Assembly: GCA_963575645.1 (NCBI GenBank)
Contig: OY754469.1
Location: 36,786,753 to 36,850,752, forward strand
Source of the DNA: Xanthostigma xanthostigma
Taxonomy: Eukaryota; Arthropoda; Insecta; Raphidioptera; Raphidiidae
DNA length: 64,000 bases
Direction of reading: 5' to 3'
The position numbers and the translations under genes are program-made. Shown in pieces: positions 22,589 to 35,139 of this stretch (positions are counted from its first letter, which is position 1; each line of letters opens with the position of its first letter). The notes below the pieces were generated by a model that was given only the letters and a program-made list of their open reading frames with translations, was not told the origin of the DNA and ran no database searches.

Positions 22589-23705
22589 GTTAATTATGAG
22601 CTGAAAATACGAATTAGTACTAGGCCCAGATAGCTATGGCTGTTGAGTTGACAAAAAAAATGCGGCAGTGCACTCATTAATTTTCTATACGCTCAATTCT
22701 TTGATGCATCCTGTATATAGAATAGAATAGACTTTATTTCTTTCAAAATTACAATAACTACATTTTTTTAATAAAAAAAGAAAATATATTTCAAAGATAT
22801 AGGCTCCTTCTAAGGTAGCACCTGTGGTGAAGAAGCCATTATCAATTTGTGGACAGATTATACATAAAAAATAAATATTAAATAGACCATTTTTGGACAG
22901 CAATCAAACAAGAAAAAAGAAATACATATCATGTAAAACAAAGAAAACCAAAGTATTGTGCAATAATCATTGTGCTATAGACATAACAAATGGCGTTGTA
23001 TAGCTTAAGAATATTAGTTCGTGACCTTGGATAAATAAGAGAATGTAGAGATGAAGTTATTGGTTACTTCCAGGTAACCGGTTCTTTAGTAACAGTGATT
23101 TTTAGCAGTGATGAGAGATCACTGGTAAGACAATACGCGTGCAGATAGCGTTATGTATTTACGCAGTTTTCTTTTTTTCTTGTTATTGAATCGGTGATTA
23201 GATGAAATATTTAGCAGACTTATCGAGGTTCGACTTAAAGAGGTTCTACTGTATTTCTTATTTTTTCCACTATAGTCAGTGGTTATAGTCAGTTAGTCAG
23301 TAGTTAGTAGCGAACAGTGAAATACAATTATTTGCGACTTAATCACCGGTAGTGAAATATCGCCCATCTCTAATAGAATGCTGTCGATAACAATCGACAA
23401 CGCCGGGTAGATGCTGTGCATTATGGGTACTGTCCTAACCTAACCTCAAACGACCAGATAAAATAATAATTTAAAGGCAAGGAGACAGCAGACGTTCTAC
23501 TAATACAATCTGAAATGACGCACGAAACCCAATATTTCGGATTTCTGACCTACGCACGACTAATCCCTACGTCCGGATTATGTATGTTTTAATCCTAAAT
23601 GACTATAATGAATAGGTCCAGAGTTAAACCGCTTACAGATATTCGATTAGCCTTCTAAAATCTAATTGAATGCTATTATTTTACCTATGGCATTGTACTC
23701 TGTAT

Positions 23706-25415
23706 TAGTGATGTAACGAATATTCGCATTCACGAATATTCACATATTTTTTGACATCCGCATTCGTCTTAGCAAAATTCATGTTGCTTAGTCAACTGTA
23801 CTGTCGTAAGATTTTATTGCAATTTACAGAAAATAAACAGAGATAACTAAAAATAGACAGATCTAATGCCATAACAGTAATTACAGACCGTTTGTTCACA
23901 ACTAGTTTAAAGAAAGGACTACTAAACATGTACAGAAGAGAGCATATTTTATTGTCACTGGGCTGCAGTGATGTAGCGAATATTAGCATACTTTTTGACA
24001 TTTGCAAGATTCATGCTAATATTAATTTATAAGAAAAAAGTATTAAATACGATATTTGCTATTCGTTGCCATGATTATAATACTCGCCACGGATCTAAAA
24101 GTTTCGGAAGTTAGTCACAAACAGCGTCGCAAAGGCACATTTCAGAGCCGTTGAGGCTCCCACCAGCCACCTACGTGCGCTCGTCGGTGATTGGCCTTGA
24201 TCGCTCGTTGTCTTTGTCACTTGTCGCTTTCCTGCTTTAAAGTACAGTCGAGTACGCTATAGTCAAGTTGTTATTGTTATGTTAGTTTTGTTGAGATGCA
24301 AGTTTGTAGTTTTTCAACAGACTGTACAAGCGCAAACCCGCATTCGTATCTAACTTCCGAGCCTTTAGATTCGTGGCGCGTATTATACCTAAATAATATG
24401 TTCCACGCCATGTATAAATTAGTCAAAGCATGCTTAACTAATTTCTTTCTGACAGATCTATAAAACAAAAGAACAGCTGATTTTTTGTCATAATTCCGAA
24501 ACTATAAAGCTTAGAATAAAAATTCTTAACAAAACTTTCTTGAAAAAATAAATATAGAATTAATAAACCGTTACGAAAAGTATACCATTATTATATAAAA
24601 ACAACGTTATAGCATTGCGCTGATTTTTCCCATAAATAATATGGCTCTTCATATTTGAATCTTTGATTAACGTCTGATTAGAACTCTTCAATAAATAAAA
24701 TTATCGACCAAAGAAAAAGCGAATTAGATTTTAAATATTAATTATTTTTTATATTTTTTAGATCAATTCTGAAGAAGGTCCAAATCCGGATTGAAACGTT
24801 AATGTATTAATTATATATTTTTTGTTAATATATTGTCTGAAAAATTGGTCGATAATTTTATTTATTGAACTCTTCATATTTGCATAACAAACATCCTCCC
24901 AAAATTTGGTTTCAATCCGTTTGACCCGTATCGTGTTCACAGAGAAACAGACGCACAGAGTTTTTCCAAAAATATGTTTTTTTGGATTCGGGGGACACCA
25001 AAATGAAAAAATATTGTAAAATTTTGAAAAGTGAATTTTGACCTAAACTAGTACCATTCCTCACTTGTGGGTAAAAGACAAAACAGAATTATTTCTTAGA
25101 ATTTTTATTAAAAACGTTTTTCTTACCCCTTTTTTAGAAAAAAACAACTTTAGTTTTTTAGATAACCTTGAAATTATATCTTTTATCAGTCTTTACTTTA
25201 ACATTAGGCAATAAAACTTTAGGCTTAGTATTAATAAAATCAACATAGTACCCAGAACCGCTACAAATGTGTGTGTGCGACTTGGACGACCAATCAGCTG
25301 TCAAATTTTAACCTTGGAACGACGCCAGATTTGTAAACTGAATATTCGCGTTCGCGATTATTATCGGCGACAGATATTCGCATTCGTTTAAAAATTTACG
25401 TTCGTTACATCACTA
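23706..25415. mobile_element. hAT-like element, non-coding
   Basis: Ends TAGTGATGTAACGAATATTC and inverted TAGTGATGTAACGAACGTAA; flanking octamers CTCTGTAT and CTATGTAT differ at one base. The interior holds a copy of dispersed repeat family 4 (about 24060-25075). A CTGAAGAAGGTCC...GAAACG hammerhead-like motif is at 24772-24802. No transposase was found. Confidence 0.75.
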
Positions 25416-26090
25416 CTATGTATTAATGTTGACACAAGAAGGCGGCGCATATATTGTATTTTTGAAATACATTTACTTCGGAAGAATGAAACATTTTAAA
25501 ATGCAAGTTTTGCACACGCGTTGCTCGGCTTTTTTATGGCGTCGTTCTTATTCTTTTTTTACTATAAACAAAAATATTTAATATTTGTGCACGTCGACTT
25601 ATGTACGAAAGTGGAAAATACGTTCAGTCACATTTCAACGTAAGATTACGTTTGTTCTGTTATTATTAGGCAAAGTTCAAACCGTTCGTTCTGTGACAAA
25701 TATGAACGATTCGGAATTGAACGATTTAAATATACAGGGACTCACGATTTTATCTACTTTTTGATGTGAAACATCTATAGCCGCACGTAAAACAGATTTC
25801 TGGCGTGGCGACGTGGCGACGCGTCGCCACGCAATCGACTGTGCGATACCTATAGTGTATACTGCACAGGGTATACAGTGTTGTTTACTTTTATAATTAA
25901 AGTGTGCATTCATCTGTGCATTAAGCACACGTATATTTGGTGTGTTTGAAGCGCCAGTAAATGTAAAATCTACTCTCTTGGTAGATTAAATTATGTTTCA
26001 CATCTGCCAGGCGTCCCGCGACGGCTCACATTTCTTTTAACTTCCCGATATATTGAGAAGATACTGTAATCGTATTCGAAAATACAATAA

Positions 26091-26678
26091 TGTAACAAAA
26101 CTGCTGTAATCCGTGGCGGAAATTATTTATTTACAATAATAAATGTTTAACAAAACAGTAACACACTAACGAAACCGTACTTCTTTAACTTAACAGAAAT
26201 AATAACGTTAACAGAAACACAACTAATAGTTCTAGATAATAAAATGAAGATTAAGTAACAGGGAATAAAGAGTCACTAAATTATTTACACAATATATTTA
26301 CCACACCATAGGAACACAACACAAAGTTTAACAGCACACTTGTCTATTAATTATAAATCATTTATGTAAAACCACTCATTAAAGTTTATTTATTTTCACA
26401 GTATAACTGAATAATTTATGTCGTAATGCCAGAGCACTGTGTCAACACATGAACAACACGAATAACTGACTGCCTTGACTTGCCCACTCTGCTCGCCTTT
26501 TATAGTTTCGGCCCATGCTCTAGAATATTCTCCAGGTATCGAGATCCCTTTCTTTACATGTATTTGCCTCTCTCCAAGCGATTGTCTGCAGTTCGGATGT
26601 TTCTAGCTGTTTTCCATTGTTGTTGTTTCTAGTAATTTCTACAGATTCCAGAGTCGTCTCATCAAGGGGCACGCAACA
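26091..26678 (-). mobile_element. Solo LTR of a gypsy-type retrotransposon
   Basis: Begins TG and ends CA, flanked by ATAA on both sides (26087-26090 and 26679-26682). Read on the minus strand it starts TGTTGCGTGCCCC, has CTATAAAAGGCG (TATA box, 26505-26498), an arthropod initiator-like TCAGTT about 35 nt further, and AATAAATAAA near 26390-26380. No internal retroviral sequence adjoins, so it is a solo LTR of 588 bp, gene-proximal only by lying in the intron. Confidence 0.8.
26463..26505 (-). promoter_or_regulatory. LTR core promoter (TATA box and initiator)
   Basis: CTATAAAA at 26505-26498 and the TCAGTT initiator-like motif near 26468-26463 on the minus strand have the expected 30-35 nt spacing. 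Direction is the same as the dipeptidase gene, so it could produce an intronic transcript. Confidence 0.6.
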
Positions 26679-27743
26679 ATAATAATAATCAAGGCCGTAG
26701 GCAAGGGGGTTTTTGGGGGATCAACCCCCCCCCCCGAAATTCTTTAGCCAATCCGCCGTTTTATACATACCTACTACTAAAATAGATAGATAGATAGATA
26801 ATATATTTGTATTGCCATTAATTTGGATACAAATCGTCATAACATAGCATAAATCTACATATTAAAAAAATTAGACATAACGACACAATAAACCATTTAG
26901 GTCATATTCAAATTCAAATGTCTTTAAAATCTTTGATGCTTTGGATGTGGAAAGATACATAATAGCACTATAAATGATTATTTCAGATACAGATTTAATT
27001 TAAGGTTAAGACATAATATATTTAAACCGCTGTCACTGAGAATCACTTTGAAAAATGGGGTTCTGTAAAGCTTAACAGTTGGTAATACATACACAATTAA
27101 TGTTAAGCTTGGTGCGTAAGAACCGAATAGGAACCGTTAAAAAAAGAACCGGTTTGTCCAGCGCGGTTCCTCTCAGTCGGTTTCTTTGTATCGTAAAAAG
27201 CTTTTTCCGCTCCAAGGTGGGGCCGCCGAGAAGTATGTGTGGCGGTTGCTATGAGATTCTAAGAGAATTTTATTTATGATCTTCAAGTAAAAAACATTTT
27301 TACAACTCGCATTTCATTTCCGCCGTTATTTAAATCCATTTATTATTTTATATAAATACATAAACCAAGGATTTACTAGCTTTAACACGGATGCATCGGC
27401 CGTAGCCTTGCAGCATTCTATATCGAAAACTTTTAAAGTGAAAAACCTATGGCTCAGCCTCGAACGGTATACCTTTTAATTAACACGCTTATATTAGCTT
27501 GACCTGGATGCATGACTGTATGTATGTATGGATGTGTGTATGTAAAGGAATCTTTCAGCGTAATTTTCAGCAATTTCAAGAAGTCTGATTAACTTGAAAA
27601 TTTGCGTATGTGTCAAGGGCCGATAACAATACAATTATTTCATAAAATAATTTGAATTTGAAAATTTTGAAAAAGTTACTTTTGAAGTCGTTTTGAGACT
27701 AAAAATTAAGAAAATAAATTATACCTACCTAGTTTAAAAAAAA

Positions 27744-28480
27744 AACTAGGAAAAACACGTTTTAATAACAAACCGAACTAAAATGTAGAAAATAATTGTT
27801 AACAAAATATTTAAATTATAGTAAAAAAGCGTGGGGTGCACATTACTATACAGGGTGAGTTTTAAGTTGATGCTTTTTCTTACAGCGTGTAAAAATCAAA
27901 TAGACGAGCAAATATTTCAAATAGTTTTTTATCAAAACTCAAAAATAAGAGAGAAACAGCCTTTCGAAGTTTAAATAAATTTTATTAAATTTTCTTTAAT
28001 TTTGAGGTCGGTCCTGGGGTTATATTATTATGTCACTATGGAAATAAGTTGTTATTATCTCTCAAAAACAGAACAATACACATGTCAGTTTCAAATAAGC
28101 AGCAACATACTTGATAATAACAAACGTATTTCCATAGTGACATAATATAACCCCAGGACCGACCTCAAAATTAAAGAAAATTTAATAAAATTTATTTAAA
28201 CTTAAAGGCTGTTTCTCTCTTATTTTTGAGTTTTGATAAAAAAACTATTTGAAATATTTGCTCGTCTATTTGATTTTTACACGCTGTAAAAAAAGCTCAA
28301 CTTAAAACTCACCTGTATTTTCATTATAACTCTAATTTTATAAATAGCAACTAATGAAATAATTGTAACATTTATTATCAAGCACCCCACGCTTTTTTAC
28401 TGTACCTAATTGAATTATTTTGTTAATAATTATTTCTACTTTTTAGTTCGGTTTGCTATTATAGTGTGTTTCTTTAGTTT
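27744..28480. repeat. Concentric inverted repeats
   Basis: The outer arms 27744-27838 and 28383-28480 pair (for example GTAAAAAAGCGTGGGGTG with its complement). Inside lies an independent inverted repeat, 27851-28060 with 28115-28315, ending CAGGGTGAG / CTCACCTG. A related diverged copy of the inner one is at 32686-33140. Confidence 0.75.
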
Positions 28481-29086
28481 TTTACAACCGACTTCAAGAA
28501 AAGGAAAACTTTCTCTATTCGATTGTATTTTTATTTTTTTATTTGTATGCCTGTCCGTCGATATCTTCCCCGGCTGTGAACCGATTTCGATTATTCTTGT
28601 TTTATTCGATATAGTATGCCTTAAAGTTAGTCCAGTATAAATTTTAGTAAAATCGGTTCAGCAACTTTTTAGAAAATTAACAAAAATCAAAGAAATATTG
28701 CAAAAGTTGTAGTTGTCGGCGTGAACGTTGCTCTTCGATTTCATTTGACACTAAAGAAAAACACTAAAATTGGTTGTTTTTAATTTTTCATAATTTTCGA
28801 TAATTACCTTCTGCATTCTATTATAAAATAAGTAGATTTTACTAATTAATTTTTTTATTTTTAGATATTTCTGAAGAAAATCTAAACCCAGATCGGAACG
28901 TCATTTTTTTGTAATATTGATTTATAATTTTATTTTTGTCAATACACCTATAGTCTGAAAAAAAAATTGGTCGACGATTTTATTTATTTGAAGAGTTCTA
29001 TTCAGGCGTTAATCAAAGATTTAAAACCATTAAGAAATTAAAATAAAAATATAACCTCCTTCAAAAAAGGCTCACTATAAAGCGTA

Positions 29087-29215
29087 AAATAACAAAGTTT
29101 TCAGGCCAGCACCAATTTAATTATACTATCACGTTTTATGTACTTAATAAGTACATAAAACGTGATAGTAATTAAATTGGTGTTGGCCTGAAAACTTTGT
29201 TATTTAAATTTTTTA
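29087..29215. repeat. Long palindrome with 1-nt centre
   Basis: Arms of about 64 nt (29087-29150, 29152-29215) with one indel and a few mismatches around a single base in GTACTTAATAAGTAC. Confidence 0.85.
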
Positions 29216-29777
29216 ACATTTTTATTATTTTTTACTAATAGTTAGATAGATTGTAGATTATAGATTTAACAGCGTCTTTTATTATTGATTTGGATAAGAA
29301 AGCAAAATTCCCTCATCCCTGGCACATTGTAATCTATGTATTAATTTAAACAAATAAAAAGCTAACCCAAATTTATGAAGCTAATTATAAGATTTACAAA
29401 ATGTAGTTATAATTATACCGTAAAAAGAATTTCGTAAATAAATCATAACAAAAAAACTTCCCTGTTTACTTGAAGAAGAATACTTTAAGTAAAAATTATG
29501 TTTTCATTAAATACTTTTTGGGTGGAAGGCGCCACGTTCTTTTCGCTACTTTTTTATTTATTATCAAACGCCGGGAAAACTATGAATATGGTTTCCTGTT
29601 CCGGTATATTTCAGGACTGAAAAAACAAAGACGTGGATTCAAAGAAATTTGACTTCGAACTCTCTTATATTGTTTTTTTTTCCAACTGAATTATTGTCAA
29701 GGAAAGGTCTTCGAAAACAAGTTATAAATAAATTTTTTAACTGAATATTTTCAGGCCATTGTAATGTGTTCGAAATA

Positions 29778-30056
29778 GGGATGTACGATTTTTTTAGTAT
29801 TGAAAGTTAATGGTTTTATTTGGACGCTTACCGAAATGCTATCCGACTTTCAGTATCAACTATCAAGTTATGTTTAAAAGTATTTTAGATAGACAGATAG
29901 AGAGATTGTGCTTGAATAGGGATGTACGAATATTTTCCTTTTAGTATTAAAAGTTAATTGTTTTGTATGGGCGTTTAACTGAATTGTTAACCGACTTTCA
30001 GTATCAAGTTAATTTTAAAAGTATCTTAGATAGATATATTGATTGTGTTTGACCTT
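29778..30056 (+). repeat. Tandem duplication, two units of about 140 bp
   Basis: Both units begin AATAGGGATGTACGA and contain CCGACTTTCAGTATCAA and AGATAGA near the end. Non-coding; origin unknown. Confidence 0.7.
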
Positions 30057-30447
30057 CTTCAGATCTGAAGAATTCAGACTTCGTTAGATGCTGGAATAGT
30101 TTCATATCATTTTTTATTTAAATAGGTTCAGTATTTTTTTTTCTCATTTAGTAATCAATATAAGAAAAACCTAGGTTAATAACGTGCAAACTACGTACTG
30201 CAAAAACACTAACATTGTAAAATAAGAAAACAATCCTGTTTAAACAAAGCTTCTAAAAAGAAAAATTGATTTATTTTTCTGTTTTTGGTGGCTCTTTTGG
30301 AGGTGGAATTTTTTTTAGTATATTTTTTGTTAACAGAATAATTTTTAAAAAAAGGTCTTCAAAGACTGAATTGATTTTTTTTTTGTATTAGCAGTTCTAA
30401 GCTTCTAACAGTCCAAATTGTCTAGAAGTGCTAGAACTAAGTTCAAA

Positions 30448-30670
30448 CCACAGAGATATTACAATAGAGTAGGTACGCGAGACAGCAGTGCAAGTGTCTG
30501 CAATTAATAGAGAGTACGCCTCAACATTTCCTTATCTCTATGGTAATTAATGATGCAAAAAAATGCTGATTTGAGTAAACAAATTTCTGGTTTTCTGAAC
30601 TGAGATCATTTTCACTTATGGCAAGCATACGCACTAGTGTACTCTAGTTTCTTATAGTTAGGTCTATGGT
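30448..30670. mobile_element. TIR MITE family 6, copy 2
   Basis: Ends ACCACAGAGATATTACA and inverted ACCATAGACCTAACTAT; shares AAAAAATGCTGATTTGAGTA and TTATGGCAAGCATACGC with 13849-14078. TCAA flanks both ends. Confidence 0.6.
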
Positions 30671-30832
30671 TCAAAGAGTTCCGTATTGCCGACACACGCT
30701 TTCGAAGTTCAGAACCAGTACAGAATTTACCAACGAACACATCTACTCTCTAAACATGAATCAGTGATTTTTCACTAATATTCATTATTTGTCAATGCTA
30801 GAATCGTACCGCGCAGAATTAGTGAATACTCT

Positions 30833-30940
30833 TAATATGAATTAGTGAATATAAAAATTCACCAATCACATAACTGAATATAGAAGCTCACTAATTATAT
30901 AAGTGAATATAAAAATTCACTAATTATATAAGTGACCATT
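30833..30940. repeat. Short tandem repeat of about 35 bp units
   Basis: Three units of GTGAATATAAAAATTCAC(T/C)A with small changes. Non-coding. Confidence 0.65.
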
Positions 30941-31503
30941 TACTATTCAGAATCAGAAGTCACTATTTCAAGTAGTGACTTTTTCACTGTTTCAGTTTCA
31001 GAGAGTTCTGAGTCTGACAATAGTAGAGATCGTTTTGTTATTTCTGGATTTATAAAAAATGTATATATAGGTATGTAATCTATACTAATATCATATAGAA
31101 TGGCAGATTTTATGAGACACGTAAGAGAAGTTATTTTGAAATATCCTGTATTCAAATTGTGAGATTGCAGCTTCAAATGACATGATTCCCTTTATATGTA
31201 CTGACAGCATAAAATTAGACTTGCTATACAAAAACAAAGTTGAATAGAAACTTGTTATGTAAGTGCTCTTTGTGTATGGCCCAGTTTTTTTTTTTTTGTT
31301 TTTAAATATAATAGGAACCAATTTGAAATTACGTCAGAAAATAAAGCTAAATTAAAATAAATCGCCTATATCGTCCTATACCCCCCCACCTAGTAACTGT
31401 CACAAAATTTAAATTTTTCTCAAAAAAAAATATTATTTTTTTAACTGTTAAAAAAAGACCCTCTCTCGATTTATATTTTTAATTAAATATAATATATCAC
31501 TAC

Positions 31504-32366
31504 ATAATATAAAATAAAGTTCCCTCCCCGCCGCGTCTGTCTGACCGCGATAAACTCAAAAATTACCGAACGGATTTTCATACGGTTTTCACTAATGGAT
31601 GGAGTAATTCAAGAGAAAGGGTTGTGTGTATAATTCATTAATGTTTTGTGTAAATTGGTTGAAATATAACGATGATTGTTGAAGATGTCGGAAAAAATTA
31701 AGCCGACTGGGAGCTTACATCGAAAACGCTGCCTAATCCCTTTGAGATATAACAAAATAATGTATAGTGGAATTGTTTCTCTTTTATAGGTCTACAGAAA
31801 AGTACGCGATGGCATATGTATATCTTTTAAGGACAGCTTACTATACCCTTTTTAATGTTAAGAGTATTCGTCCCTGCAAATACCCCCTGCACCCTTTATC
31901 TCAAATCTTTTCCCCTCGCCTAAAAACGGTTCGCGCTCTCCCGACGCTATTTTTAAAGCTAGAGAGTTCTGGTAAACGCTAAATGAAAGACAAAGAATCA
32001 GAGTACAGATCCTTCAGGCGAATTTTTTGAAAAACAGTCTCGCCTACGTGTGAAATATTACGTAACTTATTATTTTTTTCAAAAGGTTGTAAGTTTTTTC
32101 AGGAATTTTTTTTCAAAAAATTCGCCTGATGGATCTGTAGTCCGATTTTTGTCTTTCATTTGATGTTTACCAGAACCCTCTACCTTTAAAAATAGCGTCG
32201 GGAGAGCGCGAACCGTTTTTAGGCGAGGGGAAAAGATTTGAGATGAAGGGTGCAGGGGGTATTTGCAGGGACGAATACTCTTAAGCGCTTTTCGTGGATA
32301 TCAATTTTGCAACGAAAAAACGGTGGTAATCTACAAATTCGAGCAAAGCCGGACCGGGCCGCTAGT
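31504..32366 (+). mobile_element. Helitron-like element split by a foldback
   Basis: 5' part includes CCGCGTCTGTCTGACCGCG and AACTCAAAAATTACCGAACG. The 3' end is a GC-rich hairpin (GCCGGACCGGGC) then CTAGT at 32362-32366 followed by T. The 419-bp foldback 31862-32280 is inserted in it. Relatives: 60093-60439 (plus), 13353 and 35246 (minus). Confidence 0.5.
31862..32280. mobile_element. 419-bp foldback MITE family 8, copy 1
   Basis: Nearly complete inverted repeat from GAGTATTCGTCCCTGC to its complement, flanked by TTAA on both sides (31858-31861, 32281-32284). Copy 2 (55449-55867) has the same length and ends but GTAA flanks, so a 4-bp duplication is supported. Confidence 0.85.
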
Positions 32367-33236
32367 TTATAATAAATTGAAAATTAAATTGATCCAAGTT
32401 CTCCGATTAGACCTTGGGAACTGCAAAATTGCGAACACAATTTATTATTCTACTGTTTCAAATTTTGTTAACTACTATTTCATAATTACTATAGTCTATA
32501 TTCAAAATTGAAAGAGTGAGTCATACCTACACTTATACTTCACAATTTAATATAAGCGGCATAGTTTTTATGTTTTACATTGCTTTGCCGTTATATTAAT
32601 CGAACCGTACTATAATGACTAGCTCCTTAAATTTTGGTACCTTGTTATCACTAATACAAAACGATTCTTAAGTTGATTCTTCTTTTTAGAAATCAAATAG
32701 ACGAACAAATATTTTAAGTAACTTTTTTATCAAAACTCAAAAATAAGGGAGAAACGGTCTTTCAAAGCTTAATTAAATTCTTTACATTTTATTTAATTAA
32801 TTCAAAAGCCCGGTTAGCACACGCGAAGAAATGGTAGTACGAATCGGAAAGGCATCTCAAATAATTTGCGGAAGGCCCTTATTGCTACTACAATCATGTG
32901 CAGAAGCATCGCTACGGCGCAACAAAACGGGGAAAACTTCGAACAATTTCTGTGAATACTTGATAATGACATAACATATTTCCATAATGACATAACATAA
33001 TACCAGGAACGACCTCAAAATTTAATAAAATTTAATAAAACTTTGAAAGCCCGTTCCTCTTTCATTTTTGAGTTTTGATAAATAAATTACCTGAGATATT
33101 TGTTCGTCTATTTGATTTCTACACGCTGTTAAAAATCATCCTGTATATATAAAATAAGAATAATTTAAATGTAACTTCTTATTCGTTAATTAATTTTTTA
33201 ACAATTTTTTAATCCAACAATCGGTTGTAGGAGTTA

Positions 33237-33305
33237 GGTGGGATTCGAACCTATGCTATGTCTGATTCCAAGGCCAGTACCTAGACTACACCAAGCTATC
33301 ATCTA
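33237..33305 (-). repeat. tRNA-like SINE head
   Basis: On the minus strand, TAGCTTGGTGTAGTCTAGG and then a perfect B box GGTTCGAATCC. Probably a tRNA-derived SINE start; no clean tail or target duplication was found. Confidence 0.45.
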
Positions 33306-33565
33306 TAAAAACCTGTACTAATTGACGATGTGTAACTGATTCACTTTTAAATAAGAATGAAAGGTTTAAGAAAGAGGGCGATAGAATGACATAACGGATA
33401 TTGGAAGGTTGGCGACCGGACGTGTATGTTTTGTCACGATTCAGTTGGCACGGCTCCCGTGCGTTTGGGACGATTTAATTAAGTGTTCTAGACGCCTTGA
33501 TACGACGACGACGCCTTATCCTGTGCCTCGATCTGTTTACCGTAGCATGCATTATAAGCCCGTGC

Positions 33566-33667
33566 AGTTGTCATTGATCATGTTCACTATGTACAATAAT
33601 TGTACATAGTGAACATGATCAATGACAACTTTGAACACCTTGTAATTATTACAAGGTGTTCAAAGTT
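33566..33667. repeat. Twin overlapping palindromes
   Basis: First: perfect 32-nt arms (33566-33597, 33599-33630) around one A. Second: perfect 20-nt arms (33627-33646, 33648-33667) around one T. They share AACT (33627-33630). Same architecture as 12882-12973, different sequence. Confidence 0.92.
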
Positions 33668-34172
33668 AAATAGACGCTAATATCAAGATCAAATGCTGAC
33701 AGTGAGTGTCGTTTCTGTAATTAGTACTCTTCTATAATATTAATATTTCGTCGTTGGTTCTGTAATACCTCTTATGTGCAAAAAGTAAAATTTGCAGGAA
33801 AGGCCAAAAAGTGGTTATTTCAGCAATGGATGGTAAGAACTAGCAATTTCAGAGGTATATTACTAATTCATACTTATCTTCACTATACATGTTTAATGAA
33901 GATGAAGTATTTTCTTAAAAAATATTTAACGTTAATTTCGGATTTATTGGCACATGGGAGGAATTATTTGATACAACTTTTCACATAAGAGTTATTTCCC
34001 CTTGTTGGTTACTGTAAAATTAATTTGAAGGTATTACTAGTGTATAGAGCTCCGTTTCCTGAATCTTTTCATCTAAAAAAGGTAAAATCTGCCAACTATG
34101 CACATAAGAGCTGTTACAGAACCAACGACAATTTCTCCATGTTGTTTTCATGTCCAATAATATCAATCTTTT

Positions 34173-34725
34173 GCACATACCGCTAACCCAGCGGTATGTG
34201 CTTTTTTATCGCTTTGCGCGTCAGAGCTGACTTTCGTTCATATAAGAAGTTATATCTAAGTTAATTTTACACGAAAATCATTCAAATTGAAGTTTTATGT
34301 GAAGAGGAGATTCTGATCTATAAAACAGAACCATTTTTAAACCCATTCGAGTTCATAAATACTACTAAAATTGTAATTGAAAATCACGAACAGCAGTTGT
34401 CGGTTGGTCTGTACGTACGTATGTACGTCCGAGCTCTATAGATCGCAATTTTGGTCGGATTGCCTTGGGTTATATTTTTTTCACTTTGTTTACTATCAGA
34501 CCAGAACCCCATTTAAATTCACTAAAATGTGTTCAGTAGTTTAATTTTTATAAACAGTCTTATTTTTTATTATTTTTGACAGCTAATAGTTAAAAAACAA
34601 ACAAAATAATTATTACTGTAAGTTAGTATCTATATTACCGGAGAATAAGTGCTATACTTCTATACGACGATATAACAGCGGCACAGTGCAAGAGCGCTGT
34701 GGCCATGCGGTTAAGGCGTAATGGC
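34173..34725 (+). mobile_element. tRNA-bearing element, third copy (truncated)
   Basis: Starts GCACATACCGCTAACCCAGCGG, and the body matches 17551-17997 over its length with shorter GTAC repeats. It ends in the first half of the tRNA-like part (GTGGCCATGCGGTTAAGGCG) and then switches to a LINE-like 3' fragment (about 34730-34880). Confidence 0.75.
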
Positions 34726-35139
34726 AGTAATTGGTCCTTGCCGAATTTCATGATTCTAGCTCAACAGGAAGTATTCTATAAGTTTTGATTTCCAAGAGTC
34801 TTGACAGACAGATAGATAGACAGAAAGACAGACAACAAAGTGATTCTATAAGGGTTCCTTTTTTTCTTTTGAGGTACGAAATCCTAAAAAACTAAATAAC
34901 AAAATGTGTGGTCACTTCACCAGTAACAATGATCGTCAAATGTTCGAAGTTGCAAAGTCGAAGATAAAGGCAATTACCGACCAGGTTCCAACTCGTGTCA
35001 AAGGAGCCAAAATTGTAATATGTCAAACAAAATTTAGTATTTCTACATTTGGACAGTATGAAGGGGTTATGAGAAACTAATGACATATGTTTCTAAAATT
35101 AGTGAAACTGGAAAAATAAAAAATTCAACGTTAACTTAC

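Larger units (their letters stand above)
15755..35139 (-). other. Intron between dipeptidase exons A and B (19.4 kb)
   Basis: GT-AG intron inferred from the flanking exons. It is filled with mobile-element debris, listed separately. Parts without a separate entry (for example 22590-23705, 28690-29086, 29216-29777, 30060-30447, 32370-32686 and 33150-33565) are AT-rich with no coding signal that I can see. A fragment at 28485-28690 (minus) and a tandemly doubled segment at 21283-21600 resemble 3' ends of LINE elements, ending in the sequence GTCGGTTAAAAA or its complement. No further dipeptidase exon is needed here, because exons A and B join without a gap relative to homologues. Confidence 0.85.
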
